DNA of 10,971 nt, taken from positions 57,112 to 68,082 of the forward strand of contig MU647004.1 of assembly GCA_026770585.1 (NCBI GenBank), in the 5' to 3' direction. The DNA is from Baffinella frigidus (Eukaryota; Cryptophyceae; Cryptomonadales; Baffinellaceae). Positions 6,462 to 10,971 of the stretch are shown here, in pieces. The translations under genes were made by a program, and so were the position numbers. Position 1 is the stretch's first letter; the number at the start of each line of letters is the position of its first letter. The notes beneath the pieces were generated by a model. That model was given only the letters and a program-made list of their open reading frames with translations. It was not told where the DNA came from and searched no databases.

Positions 6462-6914
6462 GAAAGCCTCCCCCCCCGGATTTCCGGACTCGCGGGGCGC
6501 CTCTGGGAGGCGACACGCGAGAGCCAAAAGATGCTCTAGAGAGTCACCTACCCAGAGTCATATATATCACCGAGTATACAACGTATACGAAGAAAAGTGG
6601 GGGGGGCGCGTGCCTGCCAGGGCGCCAGTGGTTAGACGCGATGCATCAACCCGGGGGCTGGCTACCCTAAACCCTAAGGGGGTAGAGGGGCGCGTGCCTG
6701 CCAGGGCGCCGTCGAAGTCGAAGAACTCTCCTTGTATGGACGCAACTCAGTACACACTTCACAACACAAAACACCTCAGCGCTTTTAAACCCCCAACCTT
6801 GCCTGTAAAAACCTTTCTAGAAAGCGAAGCACACCACTGGACTCCGCCTGAAGTCCCGCGCTAGCGGTGGCTTTCTGGTTGAAGGGGGGCGCGTGCCGGG
6901 GGAGAAAGGCGAAC
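6462..6914. other. Repeat-rich spacer, no convincing gene
   Basis: A 186-codon + frame crosses this area from 6304, but it runs through hairpins and repeats and resembles no family. The segment holds two copies of GCGCGTGCCTGCCAGGGCGCC-type sequence (6606-6626 and 6690-6710), a short CCCTAAACCCTAA tract at 6663-6677, and a possible - strand coding scrap at 6705-6728 (EFFDFDGA). Confidence 0.5.
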
Positions 6915-6974
6915 CTCGGAATAGTTGTAGACGCAGATGGTCTCGAAGACGTCCTTGGTCGTCCGCCCGTCGGG
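6915..6974 (-). pseudogene. Truncated copy 1 of the PDGRTTK exon (- strand gene)
   Basis: Sixty nt match the last 20 codons of the exon at 9201-9278, encoding PDGRTTKDVFETICVYNYSE, with the GTTC donor retained. The first six codons are replaced by a segment (6975-6993) that also flanks copy 2 at 9077-9095. Copies 1 and 2 therefore share one breakpoint and descend from the same truncated unit. Confidence 0.8.
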
Positions 6975-7021
6975 TTAAACGACTATTCGTAAGCTGACAG
7001 GGGGGGGCGCGTGCCTGTGAG

Positions 7022-7091
7022 GGCGCCGTCGGGGTCGAAGAACTCCCGCGGTAGACCCTGCCATCCACGCGCCGCGTCAGCATACGTACTT
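7022..7091. repeat. 70-bp direct repeat, copy 1, coding-like on - strand
   Basis: It is identical to 7267-7336 except for one base. The reverse strand reads PREFFDPDGALTGT in one frame, and the related scrap at 6705-6728 reads EFFDFDGALAGT in the matching frame. That hints at another exon of the - strand gene, but no clean donor/acceptor pair is seen. Confidence 0.8.
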
Positions 7092-7137
7092 CACTAACCC
7101 CGAAAGGGTGCAGGTGGATGGTGTGCTACCACTCGGG

Positions 7138-7255
7138 ACACTACGAGGCACGCCAGCCCCGGATATCCGGTGTAACGTGACCAAAAATCACCGACTTTTG
7201 GCGTGTTTCTTAAGAAACAATCCAATAATTAAGTTGAGAATGTTCCTCGTAGTGT
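7138..7255. repeat. Short-armed foldback around an AT-rich core
   Basis: ACACTACGAGG (7138-7148) and CCTCGTAGTGT (7245-7255) are exact reverse complements. The core holds the perfect palindromes CCGGATATCCGG and GTTTCTTAAGAAAC. Confidence 0.65.
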
Positions 7256-7266
7256 TCTGAGTGGGG

Positions 7267-7336
7267 GGCGCCGTCGGGGTCGAAGAACTCCCGCGGTAGA
7301 CCCTGCCATTCACGCGCCGCGTCAGCATACGTACTT
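7267..7336. repeat. 70-bp direct repeat, copy 2
   Basis: Near-identical to 7022-7091, lying 245 bp away. It continues into the TTTACAACAGAGGAC minisatellite. Confidence 0.88.
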
Positions 7337-7460
7337 TACAACAGAGGACTTTACGACCCTGTTTTTTTTACAACAGAAGACTTCACAACCCTAGGGGACT
7401 TTACAATTTACAACAGAGGACTTTACACCCCTAGAGGCCCTTACAACCCTTTTAAAACTC
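7334..7460. repeat. Minisatellite of TTTACAACAGAGGACTTTAC units
   Basis: Three to four imperfect units occur. The last part, TTACAACCCTTTTAAAAC, recurs at 7860-7879. Confidence 0.8.
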
Positions 7461-7537
7461 TGGTCAGCTTGACGACACACGCGTCGGCTTAGCGACTCAC
7501 TCGCCACGAAGAAGTGCAGGAGGGTGGTGTGCTTCAT

Positions 7538-7720
7538 GCAAAAAGCTTACGTTAACGGTGTTGTAACTTTGGTACAAAATTTATAATGGAAAACATTCTT
7601 GAGCTTTAAAAGTCCTGAAATCGCTTTTAAAATCGTTTTAGAGCCCGGTTGACCATCAACGGCTCCAGTAAGCCCACGTTAACCGACCCCTTAAGGGGTC
7701 CGTTAACGTAAGCTTTTCGC
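7538..7720. repeat. Foldback with GCTTACGTTAACGG ends
   Basis: GCAAAAAGCTTACGTTAACGG at 7538-7558 pairs with 7700-7720, one mismatch in 21. The 141-bp interior is AT-rich and includes the palindrome GACCCCTTAAGGGGTC. Confidence 0.88.
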
Positions 7721-7974
7721 ATTATGCTACAGCGCTGCGCGGTGGTGCCCCTGCCACCCCACGCTGCGGGTTAGCATGAGTACTTCACTAATCCCGAAAG
7801 CCTACGATGTCGGTGGATTTATTCGGACGTGACTCAGCACAAAACAGTGCAGCAGATGACTTTACAACCCTTTTAAAACACTGAGTGCAACGTTTTGCAC
7901 CAGAGTCGCCTCCAGACAAGTCAACCAGATGTGTGCATCTAAAACAACCACACCAAATCATAGAAGTTTTGTGG

Positions 7975-8070
7975 TGTAGGGCTCAGGGCTTAGGGCTTAG
8001 GGTGTAGGGTTTAGGGTTAAACCATGGTTGTTTACAAGATTTTTATTTGAAAGATTTTAGACAACCATGG
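7975..8070. repeat. TTTAGGG-type tract and CCATGGTTGT / ACAACCATGG hairpin
   Basis: Telomere-like GGGCTTAGGG and GGGTTTAGGG units (7978-8019) run into an inverted repeat of ten bases around a T-rich loop. The CCCTAAA strand is -, the sense strand of the gene on this side. Confidence 0.75.
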
Positions 8071-8084
8071 GAGGAGGGCGAGAC

Positions 8085-8102
8085 CCGCTGGAGAGCGGCG
8101 AT
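8085..8102 (-). pseudogene. Copy of the 3' end of exon 8327-8214
   Basis: It encodes IAALQR followed by a GT donor (GTCTCG), matching the last six codons of the full exon and the first three intron bases pattern-wise. It lies 112 bp downstream of the full exon in gene direction. Confidence 0.6.
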
Positions 8103-8213
8103 GGGGCGGGCGAGAGGGGGGAAGGGCGGGAAAGGCAAAGGGCGGAGAGGGGGAAGGGAGGGCGGGAGAGGGGCGGCACCGAATTTCAAATAATTACGGG
8201 AGGGGGGCGGCAC

Positions 8214-8327
8214 CCGCTGGAGCGCGGCGATGAGGGCCTCGGGGTCCCTGGGGGGGCGGTTGGGCGGGAGGGGCGAGAGGCTCATTTCGTCGACGGCGAC
8301 GATCAGCCTCGTGGGCATCGACGGCAC
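8214..8327 (-). CDS. Exon-like block, 38 codons
   Basis: The acceptor is GGTGCAG and the donor GTGCCG. It encodes VPSMPTRLIVAVDEMSLS, then a proline-rich link, then DPEALIAALQR, with no stop. A CCCCCCCAG inside could be an alternative acceptor shortening the block to its last part. Both ends are phase 0. Confidence 0.55.
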
Positions 8328-10956
8328 CTGCACCGACCAACGTTCGCATTCAGTGTCTGTGTTTGGGGTTTAGGGGTTAGGGGTTACGGGTTACGGGTCA
8401 CGTGACTTTTCGCAGCGGGTCACGTGACTTTTCGCAACCGTAACGGTTACGGTTGTGGGTTGATGGGTCGCCTAGCAACCTGGCACACACGCAGTTGACT
8501 GATTGGGAGTGTTGGGGGTACAGCCGTGTGTCCTCTGCACCCGTACACACATTGCTGGATTTCACAGGAAACCGTTTTTCATCTGAAACGTTCTTGTAAT
8601 GAAATTTACTGCACAGAATGAGTTTTACTAGTAATATGAAAGCATTCGTACAATAATGTTCATTGCACCCAAAGTTTTAAATTAAAACCGTTTCCCTATG
8701 AGATTAGCCGACTGCTGCTCGCCGGCCACAGCCACCTACACGGAAAGCACACGCCACGAACTGAAGTGTCTTGGATACCCATACAATCGTGAGGGACAAG
8801 TTCATGGTAGCGAAACGGCCGGCATGCGCCCCCCCCCGGATGGTTATTTAGGGACCAGGGCTTACCGTTTCGGGTTGAGGAATTTTCGAGGGCGGGAGAC
8901 AGAGGTGCGGAAGAGTGAGGCGGGACCTCGGCAGATCGTCTCCAAGAATCTAAACCCCCCAGCCCCAAAGCCTACACCCCAAAGCCTACACCCCGATTTC
9001 GAAGGGCACACAGAACCTCGGAATAGTTGTAGACGGAGATGGTCTCGAAGACGCCCTTGGTCGTCCGCCCGTCGGGTTAACCGACTATTCTTAAGTGGCC
9101 ATGCTGGGTGCGTGGTACAAATCCGTCAACTTTGGAGCGGAAAAGAGGCTGGTCTCACCAAACTGGTGAGACAAAATAGACTGCGACAGCGCTAGAGAAC
9201 CTCGGAATAGTTGTAGGCGCAGATGGTCTCGAAGACGCCCTTAGTCGTCCGCCCGTCGGGCTCCGTGCGGGATGACTCCTGCGGGGGGTGGGGGCTGGGG
9301 GGGTGAGAGAGAGCGAGCACAAGAGAGTAGGGGGGGCGCCGGGGCGGCGCCGGGGGGCGCGCCGTGCCTTGACACGCATCCCGTGGTCCTCAACCCCTGC
9401 CAGGTCGGGCTCCGTGCGGGATGACTCCTGTCAGGGGGGGGTTAGGATTTGGGGTTTGGGGTTTGGGGTTTGGGGTGTGGGGTTTGGGGTGTGGGGTGTG
9501 GGGTGTGGGGTGTGGGGTGCAGGGTGTGGGGTTTGGGGTTTATGGTATGGGGTTAAGGGTTTAGAGCATGGGGTTTAGGAATTAGCACGCCACCACGTTG
9601 TGGGAGGCGGGTTGCGTGAGACGCGAGACAGGAGGGGCGCGCAGCTGGGTGGGGGCTGATAACCTCCTCACACACCAACGCCACGGTTGGTGTACCAGTT
9701 ATCGGGGCTGGGTGTGAGAGGGAGGGTGTGGGGCCGTGTGTGTGTGGGGGCCTGATTGGGTGTGAGAGGAAGGGAGTGGGTGCTGTGTGTGGGGGGCGTG
9801 ATGACCTCATCATACTCCCACGACACGCGGTTGATGTACCGATTTGCCCAGGGCTCCAGAATCTGCCATACAAGAGCAAAACGTTACCTCTGTACAGAGG
9901 CGGGATCGTCTTCAGGCTTTGAGACTTTTGATGTACCGATTTGCCCAGGGCTCCAGGATCTGTACCTAGGCGGGCTCGTCATAAGGCGCTTACACGGTTG
10001 GATCGCTCATCTCCAGGATTGAGAGTTGCTACCAGCAGGTATCTGATAGTATGATGATCATAGTATGATGATCATAGTATCATAGTGTCAGATACCTGCT
10101 GGTATCAACGATACTATGATCATCACCCCCCTCGGAGGCTAGGTGATAGCAGCAGAGAGCAAGAGAGAGGTGATACACGCCCCGCACGTTGTGTACCAAT
10201 AACGTCAAGCGCCACTAGAAAAATGCGAAAATGCACGGTACAGGTTGATGTATTAAGCCACACCAGGTCATTAGTCAGAATTTCAGGACGCAACGTTTCA
10301 TTTCCTGGTACTGAATGAGTGTGCGGTCCCACGTGAGAGGCAGCTCCTCGTCCTTTCCACGTCCGATTTGTTACTCCGAATTTCAGATCCGGGTACAAAA
10401 TTTTTAAAAAGCCTTTTATCAGAAATTCTGAAGAATGACCTGGCGTGGGGACTCGGTGTTTGTGCAGGTCGGTGGAGGAGGACAAACACCGAGTCCCCAC
10501 GCGGCGGGTACGGGTACTGGCTACCACTCTACGACCCTGCCTACCGTAGCGCCCTACGGAAGGCGCCTTCGTACCCGTACCCGAATCCCGGAGGTTGGGC
10601 GGCAAGGGCGGGGGGGGAGGACCGTGGACATGTTGCGGATGCGGCAGACACCCAACAGTAGACTGATAATCATCACGTGGAAGTCAAGGCCTTTATCTCA
10701 GAAAACGAGTTCTAAAACTCGTTTTCTTAAGTCAATCCCCCTACAAATTCGTCAACTTATTCTTCACTCTCCGCATAAGTTGACAAATTTATAGGGGAAT
10801 TGACTTAAGAAAACGAGTTTTAGAACTCGTTTTCTGAGATAAGCCTAGACAACTCAAAGTTGTCTAGGCCTTTTCTTTGAGAGTGGGGGGCGGACCGTGG
10901 ACATGTTGCGGATGCGACAGGCTTCATCTGGAACAGACACGCGGGATGTCGAGTAC
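8214..10956 (-). CDS. Unrecognised multi-exon gene, - strand, partial
   Basis: Four exon-like blocks read leftward: 10956-10896, 9862-9806, 9278-9201 and 8327-8214. Each is bordered by AG and GT on the - strand. After the first, all are whole codons (57, 78 and 114 nt), so they join in one frame to about 103 residues. The peptides read as real protein (YSTSRVSVPDEACRIRN, ILEPWANRYINRVSWEYDE, KGVFETICAYNYSE, MPTRLIVAVDE), but I do not recognise the family and assign no function. Start and end are not in view; the gene begins beyond the right edge. Its direction is convergent with PGK. Confidence that some - strand gene exists is fair; that all four blocks belong to the same transcript is inferred from phase, order and spacing. 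Confidence 0.55.
8343..8454. repeat. Telomere-like tract, then GGGTCACGTGACTTTTCGCA twice, then hairpin
   Basis: GGTTTAGGGGTTAGGGG degrades into GGGTTACGGGTTACGGGTCACGTG. The 20-mer GGGTCACGTGACTTTTCGCA occurs at 8395-8414 and 8417-8436, and AACCGTAAC-G-GTTACGGTT follows at 8436-8454. TCACGTGA is a palindromic E-box-like core; a regulatory role is only a possibility. Confidence 0.75.
8455..9016. other. Intron-like spacer of the - strand gene, no clear feature
   Basis: The segment 8560-8700 is AT-rich. A 165-codon + frame at 8698-9195 and a 90-codon - frame overlap here. The + frame runs antisense through the exon copy at 9017-9076 and is therefore not credible. Nothing else is supported. Confidence 0.45.
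9017..9076 (-). pseudogene. Truncated copy 2 of the PDGRTTK exon
   Basis: Same 20-codon 3' part as copy 1 with a GTTC donor, encoding PDGRTTKGVFETISVYNYSE. The Cys is changed to Ser. It shares the replaced 5' flank (9077-9095) with copy 1. Confidence 0.8.
9152..9172. repeat. Hairpin GTCTCACCA-AAC-TGGTGAGAC
   Basis: Nine-base-pair perfect stem with a three-base loop. Confidence 0.7.
9201..9278 (-). CDS. Exon-like block, 26 codons (full PDGRTTK exon)
   Basis: A long C/T-rich tract and CCCCGCAG acceptor precede the exon; the donor is GTTCTC. It encodes ESSRTEPDGRTTK and then GVFETICAYNYSE, phase 0 at both ends. The intact polypyrimidine tract makes this the most exon-like of the three full or 3' copies. 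Confidence 0.65.
9404..9427 (-). pseudogene. Copy of the acceptor and first 8 codons of the PDGRTTK exon
   Basis: CTGACAG precedes ESSRTEPD, an exact match of the first 24 nt of exon 9278-9201, then the sequence diverges. It lies 126 bp upstream of the true exon in gene direction. Confidence 0.75.
9442..9580. repeat. GGGGTTT / GGGGTGT tandem tract, G-quadruplex-prone
   Basis: About 15 near-perfect 7-mer units of GGGGTTT and GGGGTGT lie on the + strand, the template side of the - gene's intron. Four-G runs every seven bases satisfy the simple G4 pattern many times over. Confidence 0.9.
9571..9611. repeat. Second copy of the TTAGCACGCCACC segment
   Basis: It matches 6321-6361 with several differences. 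Both copies follow a GGGGTTT tract and precede GGAGGCGGG. Confidence 0.7.
9655..9712 (-). pseudogene. Diverged, frameshifted copy of the ILEPWANRY exon
   Basis: The reverse strand gives NWYTNRGVGV then a stop, aligning with ANRYINRVSWEYDE, and keeps the GAGGAG-GTTATC donor region. Flanking GGGTGTGAGAGG sequence is also duplicated next to the better copy, so the duplication is larger than the exon. Confidence 0.5.
9806..9862 (-). CDS. Exon-like block, 19 codons (ILEPWANRYINRVSWEYDE)
   Basis: Acceptor TATGGCAG and donor GTCATC bound 57 nt with phase 0 at both ends. It is unrecognised as a family but clearly protein-like. Confidence 0.6.
9928..9959 (-). pseudogene. Copy of acceptor and 5' part of the ILEPWANRY exon
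   Basis: GGTACAG precedes ILEPWANRYI; 32 nt match the start of exon 9862-9806 with one difference, then the sequence diverges. It lies 66 bp upstream of the true exon in gene direction. Confidence 0.75.
10025..10109. repeat. Inverted repeat around a TAGTATGATGATCA tandem repeat
   Basis: GTTGCTACCAGCAGGTATCTGA (10025-10046) pairs with 10088-10109, one mismatch in 22. The loop is about 2.5 units of TAGTATGATGATCA, itself containing the palindrome TGATCA. A further ATACTATGATCATC follows the right arm. Confidence 0.92.
10263..10443. repeat. Imperfect foldback with CCAGGTCATT ends
   Basis: CCAGGTCATTAGTCAGAATTTC at 10263-10284 is the imperfect reverse complement of 10420-10443 (AGAAATTCTGAAGAATGACC). 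The interior is AT-rich. It abuts the next hairpin. Confidence 0.7.
10443..10502. repeat. Perfect 21-bp-arm hairpin
   Basis: GCGTGGGGACTCGGTGTTTG(T) at 10443-10463 and its exact reverse complement at 10482-10502 enclose an 18-nt loop. Confidence 0.93.
10505..10583. repeat. 13-bp-arm inverted repeat CGGGTACGGGTAC
   Basis: Exact reverse complement at 10571-10583. The interior holds the CCTACCGTAG core seen in the other foldbacks. Confidence 0.85.
10623..10646 (-). pseudogene. Copy of the 3' end of exon 10956-10896
   Basis: It encodes CRIRNMST followed by GTCC, like the full exon. Upstream the match ends. It lies about 250 bp downstream of the full exon in gene direction. Confidence 0.7.
10693..10842. 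repeat. Large foldback, 68-bp arms, 14-nt loop
   Basis: Arms 10693-10760 and 10775-10842 are reverse complements with only a few mismatches. Each arm contains GAAAACGAGTT and AACTCGTTTTC, so each also folds on itself, allowing a four-way junction. The small hairpin GCCTAGACAACT / AGTTGTCTAGGC directly follows at 10842-10869. Confidence 0.96.
10896..10956 (-). CDS. Exon-like block, 20 codons plus one base
   Basis: The acceptor is CTCGGCAG and the donor GTCCGC. After one base completing a split codon it encodes YSTSRVSVPDEACRIRNMST. The frame stays open, and the downstream end is phase 0, fitting the next block at 9862. Confidence 0.55.
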
Positions 10957-10971
10957 CTGCCGAGAGGGGGG

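Noticed and set aside
6304-6864. 186-codon + strand ORF
   Set aside because: Longest frame in the window, but it crosses a G-rich telomere-like tract, a hairpin and several dispersed repeats, has R/P/A composition dictated by GC content, and resembles no family.
8698-9195. 165-codon + strand ORF
   Set aside because: Its second half is the antisense of the exon copy at 9017-9076 and of a repeat flank; the first half shows no family features.
10123-10605. 160-codon - strand ORF
   Set aside because: It runs through three adjoining inverted repeats in a likely intron and translates hairpin arms on both sides.
422-10956. Ciliate-style scrambled gene segments with pointers
   Set aside because: PGK exons are in linear order with normal GT-AG introns; the repeated bits are exon edges, not pointer pairs joining consecutive segments.

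Overview
The window reads as nuclear DNA of a photosynthetic microbial eukaryote. Short GC-rich exons are separated by GT-AG introns full of degenerate CCCTAAA-type (plant/algal telomere-like) tracts, minisatellites and foldback elements. No bacterial operon, tRNA, rRNA or CRISPR array is visible. The recurrent inverted-repeat element gives conceptual translations of the type GTSLIRNxPPLGPYSRTMPR. From memory these resemble spurious gene models in cryptophyte algae, so a cryptophyte is my best but weak guess.

Left part (422-3224, + strand): the 3' half of a phosphoglycerate kinase (PGK) gene, seven exons including the stop codon, about 197 residues, with the N-terminal half lying beyond the window. 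All six introns are GT-AG and the splice phases agree throughout. The protein covers most of the nucleotide-binding C-terminal domain and carries an unusual 31-residue tail beyond the normal PGK end.

Middle (3225-6900): no convincing gene. It holds five copies of one 115-130 bp inverted-repeat element (MITE-like), one with a 9-bp target-site duplication and a local empty-site paralogue. It also holds a duplicated 100-bp repeat, a duplicated 45-mer, a TTAGCAGCGAC inverted-repeat pair and many hairpins.

Right part (6900-10971, - strand): at least four exon-like blocks (10956-10896, 9862-9806, 9278-9201, 8327-8214). Each has an AG acceptor and GT donor, and their phases are mutually compatible. 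They probably belong to one unrecognised gene running leftward, convergent with PGK. Its introns carry G-rich telomere-like tracts (GGGGTTT on +) and some very strong inverted repeats, notably 10693-10842.

The most striking pattern concerns partial copies of exon edges lying in the introns of both genes. A copy of an exon's 5' edge always lies in the upstream intron, and a copy of its 3' edge always lies in the downstream intron. I count eight or more examples on seven exons. In PGK intron 3 this produces four tandem acceptor-plus-exon-start units, and the most distal acceptor is in frame with a 60-codon extension.
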